64,000 bases of DNA from an uncultured Chloroflexota bacterium (GCA_903884455.1 CAISEW010000031.1:1-64000); one strand, 5' to 3'. Counted from the stretch's first letter, positions 9,107 through 17,290 are shown. Program-made: numbers and translations. Notes: generated by a model not told the origin, from the letters alone.

Positions 9107-10225
9107 TCAAGATTTCTTTTGCTTTTTCAAATAACACAGCAATGTTTCCTGCAAAAATTTCTCTGAATCTTCGATGTTTTCCCAATTTTCATTTTCCAAA
9201 AGCTGATGGCCATGCTTTCCACGTAGTTCTGAAGCTGTACGCACTTTACGATATACATCATCTACACTCCTACTCATAATAGGGGCAATAGCTTTGGCCA
9301 TGCGTTCATTTCGGGTGACGAGAGGCAGTCGATCGGGACTAGAAAGCGCTTCTTTAAGCCTCTTGAGACGGTCAAGATCATTCTCAAGGCTTTCAATGCG
9401 CTTGGCCTCGCCAATGAGATACTTAACTTCCTCCTCGTTAAGTAATGGTCTTGCCCCACCACCAAACACCTCCTCCGCAGCCGCCCAAAGCATTGAAAGG
9501 CGGCTAGGCATAGAGGTCTCACAATAAGCTTGGGACAAACCTCGAGCTGCAACCGAAGCTTCGCGGGACGACAGAGTAGCTTCGATATTACCAATTTCCT
9601 CGGGATTGACTGGGGAGAGCATCATTTCCTCCGGGCCGCTAGAAACAGATGGGGCAAGGCGGGGAATTGGCGCAACACTGCGGTGCTGGATATGAAAGCC
9701 GACTTGCTGGGAGATCGCTAGACAGTCCAATAGGCGTTGCAACTTATCAATGGTTTCCTCAATAGCTCCCGTATCCGTTGATTTTAGGCGTATGACGACT
9801 TCGAAAGTTCCAACAGTATCTCCCAATATAAACTTCCAACCCCAAAGGCCATCCAAGCTGGCAACCAGACGATTTAGATGGAAAATCCGCTGGCGGGAGG
9901 TACGTCCACCAAGAGCGGCACAACGTGCGCGTATAAGAGTCCCAATCGGCTCTTGTTGGTAGCGCAGTTGTTCGTTGGCTCGGCTAATAGTGCGTTCGTT
10001 TGAGGTGACTATCTCAACCTGCTGACCAGTAGACGGATGTCTAAGCATTACTAGAGACTTAGTCTTGTTGGATGGATCGAGCAAGATTTCCGGAGCCAGT
10101 TGGATAGAAAAGACAGAAACAAAGTTCGCGATCGATTCTGGAGCAAGCTTCGAGAGGTGAAACACACGTCCAATTACAAAATAGTCCTCTGCCAACAGTC
10201 GCTCTAATTTTGCGTAATCATCCAT
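9107..10225 (-). CDS. Hypothetical protein with possible C-terminal HEPN domain
   Basis: No full-length family recognised. The start is placed at the ATG at 10225 (MDDYAKLERLLAEDY), because CAGGAGAA lies just upstream; an upstream extension to 10303 has no such site. The N-terminal half is mixed alpha/beta. The C-terminal part (about residues 240-372) is helical and carries LSMLWAAAEEVFGG and later SELRGKHGHQLL. The first resembles the helix and the second the R-x4-H motif of Apea-like HEPN proteins, which include RNases in defence systems. This is motif reading, not a search. It faces away from the DUF763 and Cas4-like genes. Confidence 0.6.
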   Translation of the reverse strand: MDDYAKLERLLAEDYFVIGRVFHLSKLAPESIANFVSVFSIQLAPEILLDPSNKTKSLVMLRHPSTGQQVEIVTSNERTISRANEQLRYQQEPIGTLIRARCAALGGRTSRQRIFHLNRLVASLDGLWGWKFILGDTVGTFEVVIRLKSTDTGAIEETIDKLQRLLDCLAISQQVGFHIQHRSVAPIPRLAPSVSSGPEEMMLSPVNPEEIGNIEATLSSREASVAARGLSQAYCETSMPSRLSMLWAAAEEVFGGGARPLLNEEEVKYLIGEAKRIESLENDLDRLKRLKEALSSPDRLPLVTRNERMAKAIAPIMSRSVDDVYRKVRTASELRGKHGHQLLENENWENIEDSEKFLQETLLCYLKKQKKS

Positions 10226-10337
10226 ATTGATTCTCCTGAACAAAATTTCGTCTGACTTCAGTATACACAAAATTTGTTTTATGTACAGTAGTCTATGTAA
10301 CAAGTGATGAGCACACCCTTCCGTGTCAAAACCACGA

Positions 10338-10366
10338 TGCTATTAGGGTAAACGCTGTTGTATAAT
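10338..10366 (+). promoter_or_regulatory. Putative promoter of the DUF763 gene
   Basis: TATAAT at 10361-10366 is a perfect -10 box. The matching -35 region around 10338 is poor. Transcription would begin near 10373, only about ten bases before the ATG at 10383, giving a very short leader. Confidence 0.4.
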
Positions 10367-10382
10367 ATCCCTACGAGGAGAG

Positions 10383-11468
10383 ATGGCTAGCTCGGGACAG
10401 AGGACGGGGATTGCCAATTTGCCACTGCATTATGGCAAGGTGCCGCCGTGGCTGTTCGGGCGGATGTGCCAGCTTGCCCGGGAGATTACCATTGTTACGG
10501 TAACGGAGTTTGGCACCGGGGAGATGCTGCGCCGCCTTTCCGACCCTTTCTGGTTCCAAGCTTTCGGCTGTGTCCTAGGCTATGACTGGCATTCCAGCGG
10601 CGTTACCACCACCGTCTGCGGCGCATTAAAGGAAGGAATGCGCGGGCTGGAAAGAGAGCTGGGCTTATTTGTGGCCGGGGGCAAGGGCCGGACTTCCCGA
10701 AAAACCCCTGCCGAGATAGAAAACACCGGGCACCTGCTGAAGGTCAATCCCTCGTCTCTGGTGTACGCCAGCCGGATGTCAGCAAAGGTGGATAACTCCG
10801 CCCTTCAGGATGGCTATCAGCTCTATCACCACAGCTTCTTCTTTACCCAAGACGGCTCCTGGGCAGTGGTTCAACAGGGTATGAATGAAGTCAATCGCTA
10901 CGCGCGCCGCTATCACTGGCTGGGGGAGAAAGTCGTTGACTTCGTCTGCGAGCCCGAGTCGGCTATCTGTTCTCAGGCCAGAGGCGAGGCATTGAATCTG
11001 GTGGCTCTGGAGAGTGCAAAGGTGAGGGAGGTCATTGCCCATGTTGCTGCCGAAGAGAAGCCAGATAAAATTGTCGGCCAGTTAAATAAGCTCAAGACCT
11101 TAACTCTGCCTCAGCGACCTTATATCAGCCTGGAGGATATTCACCCCGACAGGCTAAGCAAGATTTTCCTCACAGCTTATGAACATAAGCCACAGAACTT
11201 TGAATCGCTGCTAGCCCTGGAGGGCGTAGGACCCAAAACCCTCCGCGCCTTGAGTCTTATTTCAGAGCTGGTTTATGACACCCCCGTTAGCCTGCGCGAC
11301 CCGGCGAGCTACAGCTTTGCCCATGGTGGCAAGGATGGCTACCCCTATCCCGTGGACAGGAAGACCTACGATAGCAGCATTCAGTTCCTAGCTCGGGCTC
11401 TGGAAAAAGCCAAAATTGGAGATAAGGACAAGCTCGAAGCCTTCAGGCGCCTCAGGGCCTGGCAGTGA
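10383..11468 (+). CDS. DUF763 family protein
   Basis: The opening RTGIANLPLHYGKVPPWLF is the hallmark of DUF763, a family of unknown function found in archaea and many thermophilic or anaerobic bacteria. Length (361 residues) is near the family norm. A helix-hairpin-helix-like motif, LLALEGVGPKTLRALSLI, is at about 277-294, which suggests contact with DNA or RNA. Short Gly-Arg-rich and aromatic stretches surround it. No membrane segment or signal. It precedes a Cas4-like nuclease on the same strand with about 200 bases between, so a link to DNA processing is plausible but inferred. Confidence 0.88.
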   Translation: MASSGQRTGIANLPLHYGKVPPWLFGRMCQLAREITIVTVTEFGTGEMLRRLSDPFWFQAFGCVLGYDWHSSGVTTTVCGALKEGMRGLERELGLFVAGGKGRTSRKTPAEIENTGHLLKVNPSSLVYASRMSAKVDNSALQDGYQLYHHSFFFTQDGSWAVVQQGMNEVNRYARRYHWLGEKVVDFVCEPESAICSQARGEALNLVALESAKVREVIAHVAAEEKPDKIVGQLNKLKTLTLPQRPYISLEDIHPDRLSKIFLTAYEHKPQNFESLLALEGVGPKTLRALSLISELVYDTPVSLRDPASYSFAHGGKDGYPYPVDRKTYDSSIQFLARALEKAKIGDKDKLEAFRRLRAWQ

Positions 11469-11671
11469 ACTGAGATTGCTTCACCTGTCACCCTCATCCT
11501 TCGATAAGCTCAGGACAGGCTCTTAATCCTCTCCCGTCAAAGGAGAAGAGATTGCTTCGGCCCGATAAATCGGGCCTCGCAATGACATGTGAGTTCGAGG
11601 GAGAGGGAATTTGGCTCGCAATGGCATAATGAAGTTATTCTCCTGACAAGATACAATAATAAGGTACGGCA
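11469..11671. repeat. Intergenic repeat-rich spacer
   Basis: Two repeat types sit in this 203-base gap. At 11498-11522 is a CCTTCGATAAGCTCAGGACA unit, related to the sequence at 54159-54184. At 11548-11586 is a hairpin: outer stem ATTGC/GCAAT (11551-11555, 11579-11583) and perfect inner stem GGCCCGAT/ATCGGGCC (11559-11566, 11569-11576). The same outer stem with a different inner stem occurs at 39864-39895. The rest is unremarkable. Confidence 0.75.
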
Positions 11672-12997
11672 ATGAGCGACTTTGACATCGCATCTTACGT
11701 TTCCCGCATTGAAGCGAACCGTTCGGTCAAGGATGCTTTAATGCAAAGCTTAAAGACGCGCCGACCTCCATATCGCATCTCCGTAACCGACCTGCTTAAC
11801 CTCAAACAGGCTTATTTCAGGAGAAAGTATCCGGAAATTGCTCCGCCTCTGGAGAAACAGCAGCTTATGTGGGCCGGCACTGGCTTTCACAAGACCTTCG
11901 GCTCAGCCGTATCCAGTGAAGAATACCTGGAGCAATTCGTAGAAGCTGAGGGCATAGTGGGCAAGATTGACATCTACGAAAAAATTCCCGTGGAGGTCAA
12001 GACAACTTCTACACCCATAGACACGAAGGATTTATTGAAATACAGGCCAACTTATATTGAGCAATTGGGCATGTACTGTGCTATGGTCAATGCCCACGAG
12101 GGAGAAATCATCATTTATCACCGCCCCGCGGAGGAATCGCCCTCGACTCCTCCTCTGGTTGTCTATCACGTTACATTCCCTAACCTGGAAGCAATTCGAG
12201 AGGAAATGCGGCGGAGACGAGACCTCCTGGTGCAAGCGCTCATTGCCAACGACCCTAGCAATCTTCCCGTTTGCCCCTGGTTCAACAGGCAGTGCGATTA
12301 CTCGCAGGTATGCGACTGCGCAACCACACCGATGCCGGCATCGTATAAGATAGCCGAGTTAGCCGGGGAAATTTACGTCGATAGCACAACTTGCGAGCAA
12401 CTTCTCAGCAAGATGGCTGGGGCTCAATCATCCCAACTGTTTGGTATTAACGATATTGTCTTCCCCCGCAAAGCATATTTTGAGCGCCTTAAGTTGAGTG
12501 AAGGAGTCCGGGAAGAGAAGGAAGAGTATCTTCGTTCCATGGATGAGCTTGGCTTCCTCGATGCACTCCGCGATTCATTACGCTACGGTGCCCCAGGCGA
12601 AGCGCAGAGGATTCCCGTGAAGCATGCGCCACTAGCCGACCTGGTCCAAATCTGGCAGAAGTTGCCCACCATCCTGCGCGGCCCAAAATTTTCCTCGCTG
12701 GTGGAAAGGGAACGCTTGCCCCGGATGTTCCCTCATTACTTCCTCCGGCTGGGATTTGACTGTGCTTTAACAGAGCACACAAAAGGCAGGCTGCTGCTCT
12801 ACTATGTTAAGGTTCCTAAAGAAGATGCCAAGCTGATGGTCTATGATGTAAACTTCAGGAATTTGAATACTATTAAAGCTGAAGCATTACGCCGGCTTGA
12901 GCTTTTGGAAAAGGCGACATCACCACTGCAACTTCCCAAATGCCCCTCCTGGATGTGCCCTTACTGCGACTACAGGCTTGAATGTGGCGAAGCGTGA
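11672..12997 (+). CDS. Cas4-like PD-(D/E)XK nuclease with degenerate second copy
   Basis: Residues 30-216 look like a Cas4/RecB-type nuclease: SVTDLLNLKQAYFR, GFHKTFG (His73), Asp100 in KIDIYEK, EVK at 108-110, and Gln131-x3-Tyr135, then cysteines 201, 208, 214 and 216. The usual N-terminal cluster Cys is replaced. Residues 257-441 repeat the outline (GINDIVFPRKAYFE; LLLYYVKVP; YDVNFRNLNTIKAEALRR) and end in Cys424, Cys429, Cys432 and Cys438, a typical Cas4 cysteine cluster, but the D/EVK/Q residues are not found. It looks like a tandem duplication in which the second half kept its metal cluster and lost catalysis. No cas genes or CRISPR repeats are nearby; a DNA repair or replication role is inferred. 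Confidence 0.8.
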   Translation: MSDFDIASYVSRIEANRSVKDALMQSLKTRRPPYRISVTDLLNLKQAYFRRKYPEIAPPLEKQQLMWAGTGFHKTFGSAVSSEEYLEQFVEAEGIVGKIDIYEKIPVEVKTTSTPIDTKDLLKYRPTYIEQLGMYCAMVNAHEGEIIIYHRPAEESPSTPPLVVYHVTFPNLEAIREEMRRRRDLLVQALIANDPSNLPVCPWFNRQCDYSQVCDCATTPMPASYKIAELAGEIYVDSTTCEQLLSKMAGAQSSQLFGINDIVFPRKAYFERLKLSEGVREEKEEYLRSMDELGFLDALRDSLRYGAPGEAQRIPVKHAPLADLVQIWQKLPTILRGPKFSSLVERERLPRMFPHYFLRLGFDCALTEHTKGRLLLYYVKVPKEDAKLMVYDVNFRNLNTIKAEALRRLELLEKATSPLQLPKCPSWMCPYCDYRLECGEA

Positions 12998-13145
12998 CAT
13001 AGGTATGAATCTAAGAGAAATCTGGTCTACCGAGCGCAATTGAGTTTGTAGGAGTAGTGGAAATGCTAACAGGAATACATTTTCTCTTGAGCTATAAATG
13101 CGATTCAGAATGCGACCAGCGAAGTGTCGAAAGGAAGGAGGCAAC

Positions 13146-13580
13146 ATGAATCTATCTGATGAACAGAAAATTGTGTCCATAATGAAGAACAATTCTCTCC
13201 ATGCGTATCTCGCTACCTGCGATGGTGACCAACCAAGAGTGCGTCCAGTATCACCGATAGTCGAAGACGATATGTCTATCTGGGTAACAACCGGCGGCAC
13301 CTCCCGAAAGGTAAAACAAATACGGCAGAATCCCAAGATTTGTCTCGCTTTTGTGGAACTGCCTGACGGAGATAGGGCTGCCATCGTCATCGGTGAAGCC
13401 CAGATAATTCCGGATATCGAAAAGAAAAAAAGAGTGTGGAAGCTGGCCAGTTTTGATTTATGGAAACATTTCCCCAATGGTCCAGACTCCGATGATTTTT
13501 GCCTGCTGAAAATCATCGTTAAGAGTATCGAATGGAGAGAAAGCTGGACAGCCGGAGCGAAAATCTACGAACCAGCTTGA
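13146..13580 (+). CDS. Pyridoxamine 5'-phosphate oxidase-like flavoprotein
   Basis: Small FMN-binding split-barrel protein of the PNPOx-like family, 144 residues. AYLATCDGDQPRVRPVSPI near residues 20-38 and VTTGGTSRKVKQIRQNPKI near 50-68 are the recognised pattern. The start at 13146 is chosen because AAGGAGG lies at 13135-13141; an upstream in-frame ATG at 13098 lacks a site. These proteins bind FMN or F420 or act in general redox or detoxification; the substrate is unknown. It stands alone, downstream of the Cas4-like gene by about 150 bases. Confidence 0.85.
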   Translation: MNLSDEQKIVSIMKNNSLHAYLATCDGDQPRVRPVSPIVEDDMSIWVTTGGTSRKVKQIRQNPKICLAFVELPDGDRAAIVIGEAQIIPDIEKKKRVWKLASFDLWKHFPNGPDSDDFCLLKIIVKSIEWRESWTAGAKIYEPA

Positions 13581-13691
13581 CAATAAACAAGGACATGAGC
13601 TATGGGATAGGATTACATCTCTTCGTCTAACAGAGCGTACCTCGCTTCGTGCCTTCGGCACTGTGATCAATTGCACATCCATGGTGAACAA

Positions 13692-13805
13692 ATGATTTCA
13701 TAGGAACAAATTCATGAAATAAAGAGTAAAATTATTTCTATACTTAAGCATTATGAGGTCGAAAAGGACATTGATCTAACGTGTAGTTATCTTATGATAA
13801 AATAA
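13692..13805 (+). pseudogene. Possible remnant of MNT-type nucleotidyltransferase
   Basis: The plus-strand frame from ATG 13692 reads MIS, a TAG stop at 13701, then EQIHEIKSKIISILKHYEVE, and ends at TAA 13803. The part after the stop resembles the first helix of MNT-family nucleotidyltransferase antitoxins, but the catalytic GSxxRG motif that should follow is gone. It is short and the match is from memory, so this is tentative. The rest of the 244-base gap before cvpA holds nothing I recognise. Confidence 0.3.
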
Positions 13806-13824
13806 AGGATTGGAGAGGTGAGCA

Positions 13825-14268
13825 ATGAATTGGTTGGACATAGTCATAATAGTTGTTATAGTTTTACTGGGTATTGCGGGCTTGCGGCAAGGAATGATCA
13901 GGACAGTATTTGGTATCGCTGGGTTAATAGGTGGCATAGTTTTAGCCGGGCGTTATTACGACGAGCTTGCGGCACGGCTTTTTCCGTCCGGTGCTATCTG
14001 GGGCAACATAGCTGCTTACGCCATCATCCTATTAGCCACTTTACTTGTAGCCGGTGTGATTGGCTGGCTTATAGCCAAGCTGGTTAACTTCGCCGCACTT
14101 GGTTGGCTGGATAGGGTTATGGGCTTTATCCTTGGCATCGTTATAGGAGGCCTGCTATGTGCTGCCATCCTCGCTATCGCCGTCAAGTTTTACCCGGGCA
14201 TGGAGGCAACTATCAGTCAATCGGTAATAGCCAAATTCTTAACGGGGGGATTCCCCTTGTTATATTAG
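13825..14268 (+). CDS. CvpA family membrane protein
   Basis: 147 residues with four predicted membrane helices (about 5-25, 28-46, 62-88 and 101-125). The start WLDIVIIVVIVLLGIAGLRQG followed by a second helix matches the CvpA/colicin V production family. The family has no settled biochemical role; it is linked to envelope function and toxin export. A GGAGAGGTG ribosome binding site precedes the ATG. The neighbours (PNPOx-like protein upstream, thioredoxin converging downstream) give no further clue. Confidence 0.88.
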   Translation: MNWLDIVIIVVIVLLGIAGLRQGMIRTVFGIAGLIGGIVLAGRYYDELAARLFPSGAIWGNIAAYAIILLATLLVAGVIGWLIAKLVNFAALGWLDRVMGFILGIVIGGLLCAAILAIAVKFYPGMEATISQSVIAKFLTGGFPLLY

Positions 14269-14329
14269 CACTTCTGCCTGAGGAATTTGATTCCATCCGC
14301 AACTTCTTTATTACGAGCTAACGGATAAT

Positions 14330-14656
14330 TTACTCCTCAAGAACTCCGTCCAATACCTTTTTGAGTTCCTTCTTAGGCTTGTAACCGATAACTTGCTGAA
14401 CAGGCTGTCCACCTTTAAATACAATCATAGTGGGAATAGAGGCTATCCCGTACCTGGCAGCCAAAGGACCATTCGCATCCACATCTACCTTAGCAAAGTC
14501 TATTTTACCAACATACTCTTTCGCTAACTCCTCGAGAACAGGAGCGGTAGCCAAGCAGGGACCACACCATTGTGCCCAGAAATCTACCATAACTGGCGAC
14601 TTCGATTGCAAAACTGTTTTTTGAAAGTTATTCTCACCTACTATCGGTTGTATCAT
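14330..14656 (-). CDS. trxA: Thioredoxin
   Basis: Classical thioredoxin of 108 residues, a cytoplasmic disulfide reductant. The active site WCGPC is at about 30-34 in VDFWAQWCGPC, followed by VDVDANGPLAARYGI and the cis-proline segment SIPTMIVFKGG. A strong AAGGAGGT precedes the ATG. It is the last gene of a three-gene minus-strand run (winged-helix-like gene, tatD, trxA), 17 bases after tatD. Confidence 0.96.
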   Translation of the reverse strand: MIQPIVGENNFQKTVLQSKSPVMVDFWAQWCGPCLATAPVLEELAKEYVGKIDFAKVDVDANGPLAARYGIASIPTMIVFKGGQPVQQVIGYKPKKELKKVLDGVLEE

Positions 14657-14673
14657 TAATTTGACCTCCTTAC

Positions 14674-15450
14674 TTAAAATTCTATATCCAAAGCAAAGAA
14701 GTTAATGGCATTCCTCGTTGTCTGTTCAGCAATTGTAGCTTCATCAATTTCTTTAAGGTGGGACACGGCCTCCAGACCTCTTAAAATATCAGCGGGCTGG
14801 GACTCATACCGTGCTGCCCTTCCATAAGTGACGGGGCAATCTGTCTCCAGAAGCAATCTCGGCAAAGGTGCTTCCTTGACTGCCCTTCTATGCTCTTCAT
14901 GGTACTCAGCAGCTGGCGTGGCCGAAACAAAATAGCCACCAGCAATTATATCCTTAAGGACACTGGAAAAGCCAGTGAACCAATGAAAAACGGCTTTATC
15001 TATGCCGACATCCTGAATTAGATGCAGTGCATCCTTCCAAGCATATCTACTGTGAATTATTGCGGGCTTAGCATATTTCCTGGCTATATTCAGAAGCCGA
15101 CCCAGAACCTCTTGCTGCAATTCCTTGGACGCTACCTTCAACACCCTCTTGTCATAGTCCAGACCTATTTCACCAACAGCAACTGCTGAAGAAATATTCT
15201 GCTCAATAAACCGCAAATTACCATCTATCTCAAAAGTCCCAAGATTAGCTAGCTCCCAGGGATGTAAGCCTAAAGCAGGATAGACAAAACGGCGATGTTC
15301 TCGCGATATTTCCAGTGTTTTTATGTTCGATTGGTGGTTCGACCCCACAGCTATTATGGCAATAACGCCGGCTTTTTTAGCTTCCTCGAGCATCAAATCG
15401 AGGCTTTTCAGTTCGTCAAGATGGGCATGAGTATCGATGAGTTTATACAC
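14674..15450 (-). CDS. tatD: TatD family metal-dependent hydrolase
   Basis: Metal-dependent phosphohydrolase of the amidohydrolase-like TIM-barrel superfamily, associated with DNase activity. The metal-binding THAHLDE is at residues 7-13, VGEIGLDYD at about 92-100, IHSRYAWKDAL near 136, and LLLETDCPV near 200. Length is 258 residues. The start is a GTG at 15450 overlapping the upstream stop by one base (TAGTG), so translation is probably coupled. A thioredoxin follows. Confidence 0.9.
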   Translation of the reverse strand: MYKLIDTHAHLDELKSLDLMLEEAKKAGVIAIIAVGSNHQSNIKTLEISREHRRFVYPALGLHPWELANLGTFEIDGNLRFIEQNISSAVAVGEIGLDYDKRVLKVASKELQQEVLGRLLNIARKYAKPAIIHSRYAWKDALHLIQDVGIDKAVFHWFTGFSSVLKDIIAGGYFVSATPAAEYHEEHRRAVKEAPLPRLLLETDCPVTYGRAARYESQPADILRGLEAVSHLKEIDEATIAEQTTRNAINFFALDIEF

Positions 15451-15767
15451 TAGATTTTCTTTTCGTTAAGCATGGCCCTGTAATACTTAAGCCCCGCCTC
15501 AGTCGGCTTGTAGCCATAGAGAGCAAACCTATCTTCTCGTTCCTTGGTGATTAAATTTGCCGATACCAATGCCCGTAAAATTGCCTCGCCAAAGTACCCA
15601 CCCAAATTAAGGTGATGGTCGGGAACAGCTTTGTTAGTCGCCTCATACTCTCGGCAAATAACGGCTAAGAGCTTCGCCGGCTCCCTCTCCAGACTTTGGA
15701 AGAGAGCTTGCATAGTCTCTGTCTGCTTTACTACGTCAACAAAATCTTCGAAACCACCCATGTCCAC
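15450..15767 (-). CDS. Small winged-helix-like hypothetical protein
   Basis: 105 residues, not recognised as a named family. The middle (GYFGEAILRALVSANLI) and end (YGYKPTEAGLKYYRAML) have the feel of a winged-helix domain: a recognition helix followed by a beta-wing and a terminal helix, as in archaeal-type regulators. It is first in the tatD-trxA run and overlaps tatD by one base. Initiation could be at this ATG or two codons later (MGGF). Confidence 0.7.
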   Translation of the reverse strand: MDMGGFEDFVDVVKQTETMQALFQSLEREPAKLLAVICREYEATNKAVPDHHLNLGGYFGEAILRALVSANLITKEREDRFALYGYKPTEAGLKYYRAMLNEKKI

Positions 15768-15886
15768 TAACTCCTAATCTTAACAGAGTAATAATCCTTC
15801 GTACTATAACACATTTGCCTGAAAAGCTATTTTAGCGATTATGGCTCACCACGGCAACTACCACAAGACCACTATTGCCACTAGTA

Positions 15887-15915
15887 TTGACACTCTGGGT
15901 AAGCAATGCTATAGT
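15887..15915 (+). promoter_or_regulatory. Near-consensus sigma-70 promoter for the padR operon
   Basis: TTGACA at 15887-15892, a 17-base spacer, then TATAGT at 15910-15915. Transcription should begin near 15922, about 30 bases before the padR ATG at 15951. CACTAT before the -35 box and ATAGTG at the -10 box form an imperfect inverted pair, a possible PadR operator for autorepression. Confidence 0.75.
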
Positions 15916-15950
15916 GAAAAAGAAGCTAACACATTGAATGAGGTGCAAGG

Positions 15951-16286
15951 ATGAATTACGGGCGTGAGTTATTGAAGGGAAATACTGATTCTCTACTGCT
16001 GTGCTTAATTAGTCGTGAGCCTACCTATGGCTATCAGATAGTAAAGGAACTGCAGAAAAGGAGTAATGGGTATTTTCAGTTTAAAGAGGGTACTCTTTAT
16101 CCCGCTCTCCACCGCTTAGAGCGAGACAACCTTATTACAGGTAAATGGCAGATACTGCCTAATGGACTGCAGAGACGTTATTACTACATAACTGAAAGGG
16201 GACAGCAGGTCCTAGCTAAAAGGTTAGCTACATGGCAGGATTTTTCTACAGCAGTTAAAGCAGTTATACAACCGGAAACAACCTAG
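15951..16286 (+). CDS. PadR family transcriptional regulator
   Basis: Winged-helix repressor of 111 residues. LLLCLISREPTYGYQIVKEL (about 15-34) is the PadR recognition region, followed by FKEGTLYPALHRLE and the wing RYYYITERGQQVL. It is co-transcribed with the membrane protein 7 bases downstream, a pairing common for PadR with permease-prefix proteins, and probably controls its own near-consensus promoter. Ligand unknown. Confidence 0.94.
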   Translation: MNYGRELLKGNTDSLLLCLISREPTYGYQIVKELQKRSNGYFQFKEGTLYPALHRLERDNLITGKWQILPNGLQRRYYYITERGQQVLAKRLATWQDFSTAVKAVIQPETT

Positions 16287-16293
16287 AGCTAAA

Positions 16294-17187
16294 ATGGTAA
16301 GTAGCATAAGCCATTATTTACACAGGTTTAAGGCTAGCCTCAAAATTGATCATACTATCAGGGACGGCGTGGCTGCGGAGCTTTACGCACATCTCGAAGA
16401 TAAAAGTCGGGAGCTAGAAGAGAATGGGCTAAGCAAAGAGGAAGCAAGCAAAATCGCGGTACAATCTCTGGGCTCCCCAGAATTAATTGCCGAGCAAATC
16501 TATGAAACACATGCTCAAGGTAGCTGGAAGGATGCAATTTTCAGCGCCTTGCCTCATCTTTTGGTTGCCTTGCTCTTCACTTCATATTACTGGCAAAATG
16601 TCATCTACGCGTCAATTATATTAGCACTAACCGTGGGCATAGCAATTTATGGTTGGCATCAGGGTAAACCAATATGGCTTTTCCCCTGGCTAGGATACTA
16701 TTTTATGCCAGTAGTAGTTAGCGGTATATTGCTGCTTTCACTCCCCGAAGGTTGGGGCTGGATAGCAGCGCTCATCTATATCCCCTTGGTTCTTTTTGTC
16801 TTTATTCATATAATGAGACAAACCGCCAGGCGGGATTGGCTATATGCATCACTGATGCTAGCTCCTATGCTTGTGACATTCGCCTGGTTTTCATCCTTGG
16901 GCAAAGGAAACGAGCTTCTGGCAAGTGACTGGGCAGCAAGGTTGCAGACAAATGCACTGTGGATAGTTATTAGTTTTGTTGCTTTGGCAGCAGCAACTAT
17001 CGCCTTCATCCGCCTCAAGCCACGCAGGTATAAAATAATTAGTTTACTAATTCCGCCGCTGGTGGTCTTATTCGCGGTAATCACAGCAAGCGGAGGGAAC
17101 ATTTGTTCCTGGAGTTGGCTGCTGTTGCTCTTTTCTTTATCCGCCTTTGCCATCCCACTATGGATGCAAGCCAGAGCCTACGAATAG
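16294..17187 (+). CDS. Membrane protein with permease-prefix (HAAS-type) domain
   Basis: 297 residues. The N-terminal 70 residues (FKASLKIDHTIRDGVAAELY, HLEDKSRELEENGLSKEEA, AVQSLGSPELIAEQIYE) match the HAAS/permease-prefix domain that accompanies PadR regulators. About seven hydrophobic helices follow from residue 85 to the end. No transporter motif is visible. The PadR-HAAS pair is common in bacteria and is thought to be a regulator and membrane-partner module; function unknown. Confidence 0.8.
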   Translation: MVSSISHYLHRFKASLKIDHTIRDGVAAELYAHLEDKSRELEENGLSKEEASKIAVQSLGSPELIAEQIYETHAQGSWKDAIFSALPHLLVALLFTSYYWQNVIYASIILALTVGIAIYGWHQGKPIWLFPWLGYYFMPVVVSGILLLSLPEGWGWIAALIYIPLVLFVFIHIMRQTARRDWLYASLMLAPMLVTFAWFSSLGKGNELLASDWAARLQTNALWIVISFVALAAATIAFIRLKPRRYKIISLLIPPLVVLFAVITASGGNICSWSWLLLLFSLSAFAIPLWMQARAYE

Positions 17188-17262
17188 TCATCGCTGGAAG
17201 ATTCCGTTCTTAAGTGCTCCCACGGATTTACCCGTTGGCATTTTAGGGATTACATAAAATCA

Positions 17263-17290
17263 ACCCGCAGAATTAAAGATTTTGCGGGGT
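17263..17290. terminator. Possible hairpin between convergent genes
   Basis: ACCCGCA at 17263-17269 pairs with TGCGGGGT at 17283-17290 with one bulged G. It lies in the 164-base gap between the convergent HAAS-protein gene and ruvB. No T-run follows on either strand, so intrinsic termination is uncertain. Nothing else was seen in the gap. Confidence 0.25.

Noticed and set aside
11498-11586. Possible CRISPR-like repeat array near the Cas4-like gene
   Set aside because: The repeats are single dispersed hairpin units of different sequence, not regularly spaced direct repeats with unique spacers.
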